64,000 nt of DNA from Protea cynaroides (lineage: Eukaryota > Streptophyta > Magnoliopsida > Proteales > Proteaceae). The stretch lies in NCBI GenBank assembly GCA_028583415.1, contig CM053269.1, positions 39,297,016 through 39,361,015 of the forward strand. The letters run 5' to 3'. A program made the position numbers and the translations under genes. The notes under the pieces are model-generated. The model saw only the letters and a list, made by a program, of their open reading frames with translations, was not told the origin of the DNA and searched no databases. Positions 1-12,112 of the stretch are shown one piece after another (the first letter of the stretch is position 1; each line of letters starts with the position of its first letter).

Positions 1-957
1 TGGCAGCACATAATTTAACAGATACCTATCGAATCAGAAACTAATAAAAATGGCAGAAGGGGGAAAATCAAGGGGTAAAAGGAGCAGAACAAATAAATCC
101 ATCACATATATGCAAAGGCACCCAACAGCTATCTAAGAAAAATAATTTTTCAGAAGCCCAAGAAGCAGTACAATGCATGGAAACATATGGAAAGAACATT
201 AGGCCTGACAGATAAGCCAAAATGCTCAAGAGCTGATGGAAGGCATTAAATCATCAAGCCCTTTAACCTATCACATACTAGGTTGGCCCAATATAGTGCT
301 CATAACACTATATTGGGCCTCATCAGTTACACAACAAAGAGCTAATAAAGTGTTCATACACTATATTGGACACTATATGGGCCTCATCAGGCACACAACA
401 AAGAGCCAATAAGAAAAACATCAACAAATTAGGCATTAAAAAAGATAAATCAAACATGATTTCTCACAATTAACAAACCGAAAGCAGAGGAGAGGGAGAG
501 ATTTAGTAGCAGAAGCCAACATAAGTTCTAAAGATAACAGACAAACACATTCTGCGAACAGAAAACATATTTGAGCCCAAATGACCATAAGATAATTAAA
601 TCTTTCAAATCGATCAGATTCACGAATTTAGAAGGAAACTAGGCAGGAAATGGAATTACTGAGACAAAAGATGAACAGAAAATCTATAATTAAAGTCAAG
701 ACAAGATCAACTTTCCCAATTTATCAAGTTTCCAATGAATAATTTCAGTTCTCAAGCAAAAACACAATAATAATTAATAAAGAGAACAAAAAAGACCCCA
801 ATTTAATCATTCAAAGGCAAGACGCAGTAGTTCCCCCCTTCCAATTTAACAGAGGAAAGAATTACAATTAATTCACAAACATCAAAATCCCTAGAACGAG
901 AATAAGATCGTAATTGGGGAAAAAAAAAAAAAAAAAGAAGTCTCCAGAAAAATAATT
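1..957 (-). other. Presumed intron 1 of the AIRP2-like gene
   Basis: This AT-rich stretch follows the exon 1 donor. I found no second exon of the family on the minus strand, so the intron probably runs past the window edge. A poly-A tract lies at about 920-936. Confidence 0.5.
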
Positions 958-959
958 AC

Positions 960-1024
960 AGAGTATTCGCATGCTGAATATCCGCTTCGAGTGCTTTTAG
1001 GGAATCCTTAAACGACTTTCGCAT
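960..1024 (-). CDS. AIRP2: First coding exon of AIRP2-like RING-type E3 ubiquitin ligase (partial)
   Basis: The exon reads from an ATG at 1024 leftwards and begins MRKSFKDSLKALEADIQ, followed by HANTL. It ends at a GT donor (958-959) after two bases of a codon. This N-terminus is what I know from the plant AIRP2 family (ABA-insensitive RING protein 2 and close homologues), cytosolic RING E3 ligases of about 240 residues that act in abscisic acid signalling; the family has an intron soon after this point. The RING domain would lie beyond the left edge of the window. The upstream 300 bp is pyrimidine-rich and contains a CT microsatellite, as expected of a plant 5' UTR and promoter. No stop or frameshift is seen, so I take it as the start of a live gene. 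The call rests on about 22 residues. Confidence 0.75.
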
Positions 1025-1260
1025 GGCCGCGGTCTTTTCTGCAACTGTATCCCATCCAACAACAGACCCACCTCAAAAACCCAACTCCCTTCCCCTCTTC
1101 CCAACTGAAAACTCCTAACCAGATAATAGAGAAACTACCACAAAACCTCAGAAATCTCTCCCTCTTTTCAGCTCCTTCCTTCTCTACCGAACTCAAACTC
1201 CAAAACCCAATAAACAAAATAAAATTAAAGATGACGATTGCAGAAAACCCCAAATAATTC

Positions 1261-1281
1261 TCTCTCTCTCTCTCTCTCTCT
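1261..1281. repeat. (CT)n microsatellite in presumed 5' UTR
   Basis: About ten perfect TC units lie roughly 240 bp upstream of the AIRP2-like ATG. On the gene's strand this is a GA run. CT/GA runs are common in plant 5' leaders. Confidence 0.9.
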
Positions 1282-2113
1282 TTGTGGTAGTGTTACCGGT
1301 TTTATCGAACTCAGCTTCTCACACTACAGAGGTGGAACTTTACATACCCTGCCTGCCTTTGAGCCCACGCTCCGAGAGTAATTTAATTTTGGAAACTTAG
1401 ATTAAGGAGCGATTCATAAATTCTTCTAACGTGTAAAACAATATAATCAATGAAGATTACCAAAATACCCTCACCTTAAAACAAACTCTGTTTCTTTTGC
1501 GGAAAGACTTACACAGTTCGGTACGTCAGTACGTCACAGATGGTCACAGCCGTGCTACACACGCGTAATAGATAGACGAAGACGCTTAGGTGGCAGGAAA
1601 AGAATCCGTAGATCCCGAGGTCCCAGAGTCGTGACAGAAAGACCGTCACTGTCGCGGCAATAAATAGATTATCCAATTTCTTACACTTAAAAAATTAAAA
1701 AATTTAAATTAAAAATCTCTTACACTTAATTAGACTACTCACGATTTGATTATAAATAATTAAATTAAATTAATAGAGTAAGCGTGGTGGTTAAGGTTCA
1801 ATGGAATCTCTTACACTTAATGTACATAATTTACGGCTCTTACTAATTCTCCCCATTCCAAATCTCATTGATTCTTATTTGTTGAGAGTAACGTAAGAGT
1901 GAAATACTCTTTGTAAGTAGGCAAGGACATAAAACTGAAGGAAAAGTTTTGACTTCCACTCCTCTAATTGTCTTGAGGCCACTCTGAGAGGGTGTTAAGT
2001 GTGTTTCTTTTTTTTTTTTTTTTTCTTGCAATGTCAGTATGGGTTTTGGAACTAGTCAAGCTAAGGGTCTGGATTCTCGTCTTTAGCCAAAAAAAAATAA
2101 TAATAATAAATAA

Positions 2114-2117
<4 letters not shown>

Positions 2118-2175
<58 letters not shown>
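2118..2175. repeat. (TA)n microsatellite
   Basis: An almost perfect TA run of about 58 bp, preceded by TAA and TAAA units. Confidence 0.95.
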
Positions 2176-2179
<4 letters not shown>

Positions 2180-3757
2180 TGTAAAAATGTAAATGGATAG
2201 TCAAAAATCCAGATTCGGTTTGAATTCATATCTGTTTAAGGGAATCCAAATTCGAACAATCGGATCTGGATTTGAATTCCGATAACAGGGGTCGGATACG
2301 GATATCAATCAAACAGTCAGGATTATATCCACTCCTTTTAGCTTAGTGTTAAGACGCTTATAACCTTAGGTTTTAGAAAGTTAAGACGCATATAGCCTTA
2401 ATGTTTATATAGCAATTTCAGGTTTCGTCTCTTCTTTTCTTTGGGTAAGCTATATATTTGTTTTAAACTAGGTTTTTTTTTTTCTTCTCATATTTTACAT
2501 ACAATTTGTATTTTAATTCCATTTTTCGTATTCGAATATAATTTTAAGTGCATATTCGCTTAAATTTCAATTTTGGATTTGAATTTGGTTTTTATTCATC
2601 TATCGGATTTTGAATCGAATTTGAATAAAATGGTTGGTAAACAGATTCGGATTCGGATTTAGACAATGGTGTATTCAATCCGTTTACATCCCTAACTATT
2701 TGGTAAAAATGACTTAATTCTATGTTGCAAAGAATTGGACTGTTCTCAAAAACTAGAAAGATTGGATTTGGAGAGTTTCTTCTTAACGCTATTGAAAATC
2801 CCGTCACTGTAGCTTGAGTTAAAAATCGAGATACACTCCTATAATCCACTCCCACTTATTTTTAGTATTCCCCGATAATTTTGCCCAAAGGCACTGGATG
2901 TCTTCACAGAGGCGCTTCCTTAGATTTACCAACACCTTATCCAAATTTCCTAATCTTTTCTTTCTCTATGAATATCAGATTTCAGTGGAGAGCTAGATTT
3001 TTCAACTCTTTATTAATTAGTGAGCTTGCTAAGGGATGAGCCAAAAGGAGAATACATATATTGAATTATATCAAATAATTTTGTTTTCTTCTCTGGTTTT
3101 ATTTTTTTTTTCTTTTTTTCAACTCATTAGGTGGTGTTAAAAAAGATTACCTCTGTGGGTACATATTTTTCTTGGCTTATTCAATAAAAGTAATATTTGT
3201 AAAAAAGAAAATAGTCACCTGAGTACAAGTAAAAGATTCCAATGATAGATTAAGTGGTTGAAGGAAACCAGTTCATGTTTTTATCAAGAAACACAATTAG
3301 AAACCAAATTAGATTACATATATCTCTCTGAGAGTTAAGAATAAGTTATCAAAATTATGTAAATAGGAGTGCCTCTAAAATGTCATAGGTTTTTCTAAAT
3401 TAGAGCTGCTTAGTTCATTTATTTTGGTTTGTCATGCTTGCGTTTTTTAAGTAATTTCTTTGTTTAGTAATTTCTTAGTGAGTTTCCATTGGATTGTTTA
3501 CGAAATTGAAACTACTGATCATATGTTACTTTTGATCTTTTAGTGAGTACCTTTTTTCTGATCCTAATTTAAGTAAGTTTTACATTATCTAGGGAATGCT
3601 TTTTTTATTTTTTTATTTTATTTTTTTCTCTCCTACATTAAGATGTGGGTTAGTTTAATGAAGATAAGGAAAGAGTTTGAGGGAATTTGTGATTCAGTCC
3701 AAGAGAAAAGCTGCTATTTATGCACAAATCTTTTATGTAATCTTTTGCCTCTGGATA

Positions 3758-3861
3758 GAGATCATCGCCAGTCCGTCCAATTTGTCCAGTCTTGATCGAA
3801 CGGACTGGAATTAGAGAACACACATACATATATCAGGGCTGGACGAACTGGTGACGATCTT
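3758..3861. mobile_element. Small inverted-repeat element (MITE-like)
   Basis: The ends are imperfect inverted repeats of about 20 bp: AGATCATCGCCAGTCCGTCC on the left pairs with GGACGAACTGGTGACGATCT on the right. An inner arm (AACGGACTGG) repeats the motif. There is no coding content, and I could not settle a target duplication. Confidence 0.45.
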
Positions 3862-4308
3862 TTTCCCTTTGCCTCTAACTCTTTTTCCCTCTTTCCTCCT
3901 ATTTATGTTTCTTGAAATTATTATTTTTTTTCTTTTTCATATTTTTGCTTCCAAATGGAATTTGAGGAGTCTTGGTGCTTGTTGTAGGTTTAAATTTGGA
4001 GAGCATGGTTAAGGGCTGAGATGTCTACTTGTTAGATGCTTTTCGCTGATGTTTTTGAGTAGTTCATAGGATGTGGGTTAGGCTCTCTTTTTTTTTTTTT
4101 TTCCTTTATCTTTAATGCATGTGTAGTTTTGTATCCATGCTTCTAAACTTAATTTTGTTTGTCTGGCCTATTTCATTATTCCTTTCCAAGTTTATCTTGG
4201 CAATGAAAAGGTGATGATTTTTGCATATGGAAATAAAATGAGGATTGTTGGGATAATTTATTGAGTTCAATTCATCAACCTCTTTTACTTAGTTGTTTTC
4301 TTTTATGG

Positions 4309-4380
4309 GAGTCTTTAGTTCAAATAGGTAAAACGCTTGGGGATTCCTAAAAAGAAGGTGGTTCAAATCCATCAAGACTC
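4309..4380 (+). tRNA. tRNA-like sequence, probable pseudogene
   Basis: This 72-nt stretch has a perfect 7-bp acceptor stem (GAGTCTT with AAGACTC) and a 5-bp T stem (GGTGG with CCATC, one G-U) around the canonical 7-nt loop TTCAAAT. The D arm pairs three of four bases around an AAATAGGTA loop. The anticodon stem is poor (about three of five pairs), and the middle loop base triplet is ATT. The overall pattern resembles an organelle-type tRNA, perhaps a degraded plastid insert. The weak anticodon arm argues against function, and a chance match is possible. Confidence 0.35.
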
Positions 4381-5099
4381 ATTGAATTATCTTGTTTTAT
4401 CTAGCAACATATATATTCCTAGTTTGTTCATTTGACTTTGATTATGTTAGAAGTGAGGATTTTTAACAAATATTTTAGGTTGGATGGTGAGTTTTTACTT
4501 TTGCTTGATGTGTGTGTACATTAGAGGAAAACTTCATAAGTGACTTCAGTATTAGTTTCTTCCCACACTACCCTTTTAGTCATTTTCTGATGTTTCGTTG
4601 TCATAGAACTAATTAGACATAAATTTGTAGAGATATTTTCTCTCTTGCCATAGGTAATTTCTTAAGCAAGCGCTTCAGGTAGCTTCTTTCAAGCATTATG
4701 ATGAGTTGGGAGACATTTGTTGTTTTCGTTTTTGTTACTTTGTTTGGGGTTCCATAAACCCAACATCTGCTACATGAAATGTATTTAAACCGTTCCTTTT
4801 TATACCCTATATATGCAATCATTGTATTCTTAACTATATAAGTCTTGAGTTTGACATGTTTTATTGTCTATGCAACATGCATAAAGTAAATGGTCTTCTT
4901 CAATAAATGTAATAAGTTGTTAGTAAGACGGGTTTGAAAAGTTGATAATGAATATATAGATATATAAATGACATTTATTGTAATTATTTTATGAAAATTT
5001 GGATTCTAGATTAATGTTTATGAAACAGGATTCCAATCTCAATTAACATTGGAATACAGATTGGTTTTTATCGAATGAGTTTTTGCCATCAATATGCTC

Positions 5100-7900
5100 T
5101 GGAATTGATTTCAGAGCAGTGTTACCAAATAGTATCCTGCTCTCAAAAACATGGGAACACCAAAGTTGCTCCCGACCAAGATTAGGGGATTGAGAGCAAG
5201 ATGGTTATCAAATGGGCACTTAGTGGACCGGCCTTTGCAAATTTCATTGGCCGGTGAGTTCCAATCTCTGGAGCATGGTCCAAGTAATCTGTATAGATCG
5301 GTTGGATCAGTCTATTTGTATTGGTTTTGGACCGAATGGATCCTCGATCCGATCCTATTTTAATATTATTATATATGGTATAGTCCGTGTGTAAGTTTTC
5401 TATTGGATCCATATGGTTTTGGATAGGGCTGATACCATATCCGATACCTGAATTTAGAACTTTGCTTAGAGCATGGGTTTATTCCTCATCCACGAATATG
5501 TGTATGATAGAATCAGATGAGTCATGAGATCCCGCTTCCTCGCTAAATTTTATTTTGAACATGGGCCAACAACACAATGCTTGATAATTCTCATGGGCTT
5601 TGGACTGACCTGGTACATGTGGATGCCAGAGTTTACATGCCCTAGATTTATTCGGTCCATCCAAAGGATGGGCATGGGTTCTTCGTTTGCCAAAAAAAAA
5701 ATAAAAAAAAATGAAGTTCTATTCAAAAACCTCATACCAGAACTTGTATAGAGAAGGATTTCCTGTGGCGCTTAATTTCATATAATTAAAGAATTTAGGA
5801 ATTTCTGATCCTTAAAGCCGGTTTAAGGGGGGGTTACAAGCTCGCGTATTATAGGTAAGCTATTTTTTGGGTTCTTCCCTAATCTTGATAGGACAAGGAA
5901 TCACCAAAAGGAGAAAAGAAAGAAAGAAAAAGAAAAGGGTAATCCGAACAAATGGGGGGAGGGGGAAGAGAGAAAACACATCAAACGGAAATCATTAACC
6001 AAAAATCAAGTTCAAATGTTCAATACATCAAATTACTGGTCAAATGCTCAATACATCAAATGGAAATCATACCCAATTGGAATGTTTAGGACTTTTAGGC
6101 CCCGTTTGATTACACAACACTCCCAATTCCGTTATTCCTGACCGAATCACCCTTTTATGATCCTTTGATTTTCGAAAGTAAGATCACTGTTAGGTAACAA
6201 CACTGCTCTAGAATGGTTTCTGGAATGTGATCGGAGCAGAATTGGGGTTTGAAACTGAAGTTGCTGAAATCAATTCTAGAGCAGTACCCAAACATATATT
6301 CTAAAAATGAAAGACATGGTTTTGAATTCATAGTGTGAGGTTGATGGTTTAATTAAGATGGAATTGAAGTAATACCAGATGAACTGTCATTGGGAGCTCT
6401 TTGATTCAAATAATGCATCACTCTCAAGTCTCACCTGGTTCTCTCTATACATGGATCTAGTATGTTAATGTATTAGAAACTGAGAGAGACAATTGGATGC
6501 AGGAGATGAGTAAACGAACTGAAGGTTTGTAGTTTCAAACAAGAAACAGTTTTTGCATTTCAATTGTTTCACCACCTTTTCATCTTTACTACCCCTACCA
6601 AGGATAAGTGTTCCTAAATTTGATAACCAAATGCAATCACATTTTAATCAGACATTCATACCACACAGGTAAGTTCCATTAAATAATTTTTTTTTTCTAT
6701 TTTACTAACAAAAAGAAAAAAAAAGAAGATGTAAGTTTATTTATCTCTGATTCTAAAATGAGTATTGAGAATTGACATTCATTGAAATTCGATCATCTGA
6801 TTATGTCAATTCGCGATCTTTCCATGGTGATGCAGATATTGTCATATACATTCCAGATATAAAACTTGTCAATCGATTTGAATATATATATTTATGGTAT
6901 AGATGGTTTCCCTGGAAGCCTTATCGTCGATGGGCCGAAATGGTCAAGAAAAAGAGAGAATCTAAGACTTAGAAATGTGGAAGCTGAAATGTCAAGGACG
7001 GATCCCATAGTAGTAAGCGTGGGATCTTTTTCTGTATTTTCTCCTGAGGTCTTTCTTCATGGCTTCTTGAGAGAAATATGTTTTTTTAGAGCTAATGATT
7101 ACCATTTCATCCCAAATAATGTCTTTATTTGTGTCTTTAGAATATAAGTTCTAAAAGGGTCTTGCTATTTGACATCAACCGGCAGCGTCAATGCCTTTTT
7201 GACATCGTTTCTTTCTGATGTACACTCATTGAATCATCATGGGAATTATAAATACAAAAGATGATATTGATATTTGAGTTGGGATGGATGTTCGAGTTTT
7301 GGTATTTGAGTTGGAATGGATGTTTGAGTTATGTGCCATTGAGTGCCGATGTCAACAGTTGTCTCGAGTGTCAGTAAGAATATTCCCTTCTCCCATTCTT
7401 TTATTCTTAAATGTTTTTCAATCAAAGATAAAATTGATTTTTCACAAATTTTTTTAGAATGATTTATCATTATCATTCGAGAATTATCATTGTGTCACAC
7501 CTATTTCGAATGGACACATGAAAAATAGAAGTATTGTATTAAGTGGATAAAAATGTAAGATTCCAAACTATTTGATAAGAAAATCCCTTGTTTTAATTAC
7601 AGTTTCAATTTGTTGCATTCTAAACGAATATCTTATTAATTTTCAAGTATTAAAAAAAATCTTATTAATTTTCGGACACTTTTTTTTTTGGTAATGATTA
7701 ATTTTCGGACACAGACCTTAGATATGATATGTTCATCTTATACATTTTTTTTTCTTTTGGTTAAAAGTCAACAACGAATTTATTTAAAGAGTAAGACAAT
7801 ACAAATTAACCTTGGAAGGGATCCCATCTTTAGTATTACCATCAGCAAGCAATCCTTCCCAAGAAAAAAAAATAAATAAATAAATAAATAAATAAAGCCA
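5100..7900. other. Intergenic, no gene seen
   Basis: The longest open frames here (about 60-90 codons near 6770-7150) match nothing I recognise and have no coding context. A sequence near 6100-6300 that begins GGCCCCGTTTGATTAC and repeats a TCTAGAGCAG motif in inverted form looks like a decayed MITE. Confidence 0.5.
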
Positions 7901-7924
7901 ATGAAATTAGCAAAAACAATTCTG

Positions 7925-8395
7925 ATTTTCTACGATGGAGATTTTCCGTTGCTAAAAATATTTTCCTGTCGCCTAAAATTCCCTTAACAGAACATTATTA
8001 GTCGTTGTTCCGTAGACTAGAATGTTATCGCACACAATGCACAATGAAAACCTCAAGGGGTCGGTGATAATATCTTCCACAACCATATTCATATTTCCAT
8101 CATATAAAGTAATATTCTACGACGGACTGTATACTGTCGTGATCATTTTCACGACGGTATTTAGATTTCCATTGTATAAAAGTATATTTTGGCGATGGGC
8201 ACATACCATCGTGAAAGATCAATTTCCACGATGCTTTTAATGTTTCTGTCATTTAAAGTATTATTTACCAACAGATGGTATATTCACGACGGTATTTGTA
8301 ATTCTATCATGTAAAAGTATTATTTTACATGACGGCTAGTGCAATAACCGTAGTGAAAAATGAATTTTTTTTCATTTCACTATTGCCCTACTTAT
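7925..8395. mobile_element. CACTA-type subterminal repeat block (fragment)
   Basis: Four or five imperfect units of about 100 bp each contain a CGACGG-type motif and a TTTCCATCATATAAAAGTA-like segment. The short ACGACGG motif in direct and inverted form is the same kind of subterminal repeat seen at both ends of the full CACTA element in this window. No clean CACTA terminus or transposase is visible, so this is a relic. Confidence 0.45.
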
Positions 8396-8867
8396 CAAAC
8401 AATCTCTGTGCTCAAACAAAATGCAATAAATAGAACCCTATAAAACTTGATACAAATAGAATAAAAAACCAAACAGAGGGAAAGAGAAAAACTAAATCCC
8501 AACAACAAAGTCAAGCTCATATTAGGAACAAAATTCCAAAACAGCATCAGGTTAAAAAAAAAAAAAAAAAGCAATTTTGAAAAAAATGGATCCTCTGTCA
8601 CATCTCAATTTCAATTGAACCAGAAGTATGAGTGAACCGTCTCTAACCACAGCTCATACCAAAATCTCAATAGATCGTGTCAACAAACCAACTATGCAAA
8701 CTAACCACAATAAGAGAATAATAAATAACAACAAAATTAATAAATAAGTGAACTGATTCTTCTAATGGTAAATAAATAATTATCCAAATTATTTCAATCA
8801 ACCACAATGTGATTAAATAAATTTAATACATTGTTTATAACCAACTGAAAAGAATAAATAAATAACC

Positions 8868-9001
8868 CTAAAGAAACACGCAGAAGGAACACTCGCATGA
8901 GGTATCATGCTCGTCTTCCACTGCGTGAGCATCCATTGCAGCTATTGTCCCGTAAGCTGGGACAACCATAAAATCTTTCACAGAATAACCAGCATCAACA
9001 T
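8868..9001 (-). CDS. Conserved small exon inside chromovirus LTR (copy A)
   Basis: A splice acceptor (TCTCTTTTCAG) is followed by a 134-nt stretch, open to a TAG stop at 8868-8870. It encodes 43 full codons with a VDAGYSVKDFMVVPAYG core and an SCEC motif near the end. The matching exons at 13715-13848 and 16740-16873 also span exactly 134 nt in the same phase. A further copy lies at 49670-49782. I know of no named domain for it. There is no convincing upstream ATG in phase, so whether it is translated is open. See the findings. Confidence 0.45.
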
Positions 9002-9199
9002 CTGAAAAGAGAATATATATTCGGGTGAGCTCACAACTTAGCTCAGTAAAGCACAAAACCATGCAACAAACAAAATGCATGAGATAACATTACATTGGGT
9101 CAGGTATAACTTGCAAAGTGCTATGGTAAGGTTTGGCGGCCACTGTACCTCCATGCACGAGAGTGTGAGCACACCCAACAGTCAGACATCGATCCACAT

Positions 9200-9560
9200 T
9201 ACTGCTGCTGTCCTGCATCACTCGCTCCGATATAGAGCTAGAGCTAGAGTCTGGTGGTAGACAACGCCACAATCCCACATCCTCCCCCTGATACCTTACA
9301 CCGTACCAATACCTACACCATTATTGGCAAGGGCTTGCAAGTAGGTTCCATTTTTAATTAGTCCTATATGCCATCATAGTATTTATTGTCCTACCCCAGC
9401 ATAGCTCCCTACGACATAGAGATAAGGCTCGATTCTGGTGGGTTGGCGGAGTCACAATCCCACGTCCTCCCCCTGATACCCGACTCTTACTAAGCTCGCT
9501 AAGGTAGGCAGCGATAAGAAAATGTGTCAATGTGAGGATATATCTAGGGGTACACTCCCC
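9200..9560 (-). repeat. Subrepeats in LTR A between the putative exons
   Basis: A motif of the form GAGCTAGAGTCTGGTGG followed by CCTCCCCCTGATACC occurs near 9238-9300 and again with changes near 9425-9485. Related GATAGAGCTA and CTGATGC/ACC blocks recur in LTR copies B (13860-14460) and C (16060-16560, inverted). Confidence 0.6.
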
Positions 9561-10479
9561 TTCACATTCCATGCACTAACGAAAACATTCACATGACTAA
9601 ATAACAACATTCTTAGCATACGGATATGCATGAACAGATAATAAAATTAAATACAAGATAACATGTAAAATGCACAGGAAACAAAAAAACAAATTATAGA
9701 AGCAAAGATTTACTGTCCATTATTAATTAAGGTTTGGGGTCTTGTCCCTTACTTGACGCATGATTGCAAGTCTGCTCTGTGTCACAGAGTCCACTCATGC
9801 CGTCCACAAGTCGTACACGATAGATATTATTTATTAATTATAATTAGGTTTACAAGGTTTAAGTTGGTCAGAACCAAGTCTGGCCAACAATCACCCTCGG
9901 ACAGACATACCGGTCTAACTCAAAGTCCAATTGGTATGTCCCTGCAGTATATACCACCAGGGCATACCGCAGGACCTTCAGTCCAGCTGATATGTCCCTG
10001 CAGTATATAGTTCCTGGGCATACCGTAGGACCTTCAGTTTAATCGGTATACCCGACGGTATGGGTTCGAGAGTCCAATCTCTGACCTCCCTTTTTCGTCA
10101 ATCCTCGGCTTGGTTTCGGGGGTTCCCCCTAAACCATTCTAGGGTAAAGATACATATTAGGTCACTTAGGTTTAGATTATTTATCATTTAACATCGTAAA
10201 ACAATATTCCCATCCTTTTTAGAATGGGTCTCAATGAGAACTAGGGTTTTACAGTTCTAGGGTTTTGGATCGATACATCATTTCACGGCTTTGATCTGTA
10301 ACCCAAGCCTTCCTACAGAGGTAGGACACTTACAGGTGTTTGTTGAATGGTGGTGCTCTCCTCCTAATGGAAATCCCTTCTCAATTAGCTTCCTTCCTCT
10401 TTGCTCCTTCTCAAATCTCTTTACAGACAACTCTAGGGTTTGAGATTCATTGGAAAGGATCTAAGGAGGAGGGAAGATG

Positions 10480-10487
10480 TATTTATA
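10480..10487 (-). promoter_or_regulatory. TATA box of LTR A
   Basis: TATAAATA on the minus strand lies about 300 bp inside the LTR start. A GTAAGTGT splice donor follows about 150 bp downstream (donor GT at 10332-10333). LTR C has the same order and spacing (TATA at 15135, donor at 15287). Confidence 0.5.
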
Positions 10488-10778
10488 GAGTAGGAGACCA
10501 TTCTAGGAAGGTATCCTACATCTAAAAGATCTCTAAGATTTGGATTTGGAGTGTGGGACCCACTAGACTCCGTCATCACTCGAGCAGTCATACCAGTCTA
10601 ACTCAGAATCCAATCGGTATGTTAGACCGGTATGCATAAATTGGTCTAAAAATGCCCATTTCTCATACCTGAATTATATGGTTCGTTATCCAGCCTCATC
10701 TTTTGGTTCGATTATGATTGAAAGACCTATCACGACGCAAAACATAGGTTAGACCGAGTTTTCGGAGTGCGGGTCTTA

Positions 10779-10887
10779 CAACTTCACCACCCTTAAAAAA
10801 AATTTTGTCCCCGAAATTTACATGTAGGTCTCACAATTTCCCCCACCCTTAAAATAAATTTCGTCCTCAAAATTTGTACGTACTTTA
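10779..10887 (-). repeat. Tandem duplication of polypurine tract region
   Basis: Two 55-bp units each carry an AAGGGTGG-type purine run (minus strand) and a following GAATTT/AAATTT segment. The outer unit abuts the LTR start. The inner unit overlaps the stop codon of the pol remnant. Confidence 0.6.
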
Positions 10888-11538
10888 GGAGTAAAAAAGA
10901 TGAGGGTATTCTTGTCGCATGGTGTTCTCCTCCTTCCAAGTGATTTCTTCCATGTCATGGCTCTTCTATACTACTTTGACGTAGTGAATATTATGCTTCC
11001 GATGTTACTGTACCTTTCAACTGATGAGCTTGACTGGTCCCACCTCGAAGGTCAGGTCTTCTGTCAAATCTGGAGGATCGGTAACTAGAATGTGCGAGGG
11101 GTCTCTCACGTACTTCTTCAGTAAAGATAAGTGGAACACATTGTGAACACTTGACATTGCTGGTGGCAAAGCGAGCTGATAGGCCGCGTTGCCACAGCGG
11201 GACAGGATCTCATATGGTTTCCCTTTCTTACCAAACTGCTTCAAACCTCTGACAGGTGATATCTTCAAGAATACCTTATCACCAACAGTGAATTTGAGAT
11301 TTCGATGTATATTATCAACATAGTGTTTCTGACGCACTTGAGCTGTCTTCACTCTTTCTTTGATCTGGTCCACTACTCTACAAGTTTTCTCGAAAAATTG
11401 AGGTCCTATAATCCATCTTTCTCTGACCTCATTCCATAACAATGGTGTCCAACATTTCTTACCATACAAGGTCTCATAGGGAGCCATCTGGATCGTAGCT
11501 TGATAGCTATTGTTGTAGACGAACTCGATGAGTGACAA
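10885..11538 (-). pseudogene. Integrase C-terminal region with chromodomain
   Basis: The open part (11538-11017) carries the FGKKGKPYEIL and ALPPAMSSVHNVFHLSLL blocks of the chromovirus integrase tail. A chromodomain follows in another frame with one stop. Its last helix reads EEITWKEENTMRQEYPHLF, then a TAA at 10885. Confidence 0.85.
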
Positions 11539-11539
11539 C

Positions 11540-12112
11540 TTCTCATCTCAAGCTTCTTTGAAGTATATAGCACAAGCTCGAAGCATGTCTTTTAAGATCT
11601 GGATGGTTCTCTCTGGTTGGCCATCTGTATGAGGATGAAAGGCCGTACTGAACTTCAATTTTGTTCCCATAGCCTTTTATAGTCCATCTTAGAATTTAGA
11701 TGTGAAGCGTGGATCTCTGTCAGACACTATGTTTTCTGGTATGCCGTAAAGTCTGACTATGTTATCCACATATAACTTTGCCAACCTGTCCATGGTGTAT
11801 TGCGGTCTAATAGGGATAAAGCATGCTGTCTTGGTGAGGCGATCTACAATTACCCAAACTGCATTCACTGACCTTGGAGTCATAGGCAGTTTAGTGACGA
11901 AGTCCATGATAATACAATCCAATTTCTATGCTGGTTCAGGCAATGGCTATAATAAACCTATGGGTCTCTGTCTCTTCACTTTCACTTGTTGGCAGCTCAG
12001 ACATTGGAAGACAAATCGAGCCACATCTGCTTTCATACCCGTCCACCAGTACAGTCTCCTTATGTCACCGAACATTTTAGTGCTTCCCGAATGTACCAAA
12101 TATGGGGTATAG
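11540..12112 (-). pseudogene. Gypsy integrase core
   Basis: Minus-strand frames give MDFVTKLP, then VIVDRLTKTACFIP and IVSDRDPRFTSKF, which carry the first two Asp residues of the DDE triad. An HPHTDGQPERT-type segment follows but is separated by stops. Confidence 0.85.

Larger units (their letters stand above)
1400..4300. other. Intergenic, no gene seen
   Basis: The stretch is AT-rich, with short open frames only and no recognisable protein. It holds a TA microsatellite and a small inverted-repeat element, listed separately. Confidence 0.6.
8596..10780 (-). mobile_element. LTR of a chromovirus-type Ty3/gypsy element (copy A, 3' LTR)
   Basis: Read on the minus strand it starts TGTAAGACCCGCACTCC and ends GAGATGTGACA, giving TG...CA termini. 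The same start occurs at 14826 on the plus strand, and the same type of end occurs at 13440 and 50060. It lies directly downstream of the minus-strand gypsy pol at 10885-13438 with a purine-rich tract between them, so it is that element's 3' LTR. It contains a TATA box, a strong splice donor, subrepeats and the small conserved exon listed separately. The length (about 2.2 kb) is within the range of plant chromovirus LTRs. Confidence 0.75.

Noticed and set aside
6772..7147. Two overlapping plus-strand frames (66 and 93 codons)
   Set aside because: No recognisable domain, poor codon context, AT-rich surroundings; likely chance.
9075..9572. Overlapping frames on both strands within LTR A
   Set aside because: They follow the LTR subrepeats and do not persist in the other LTR copies, unlike the 134-nt exon.
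11759..12112. Plus-strand frame of 117 codons in the gypsy region
   Set aside because: Antisense shadow of the integrase, whose motifs are clear on the minus strand.
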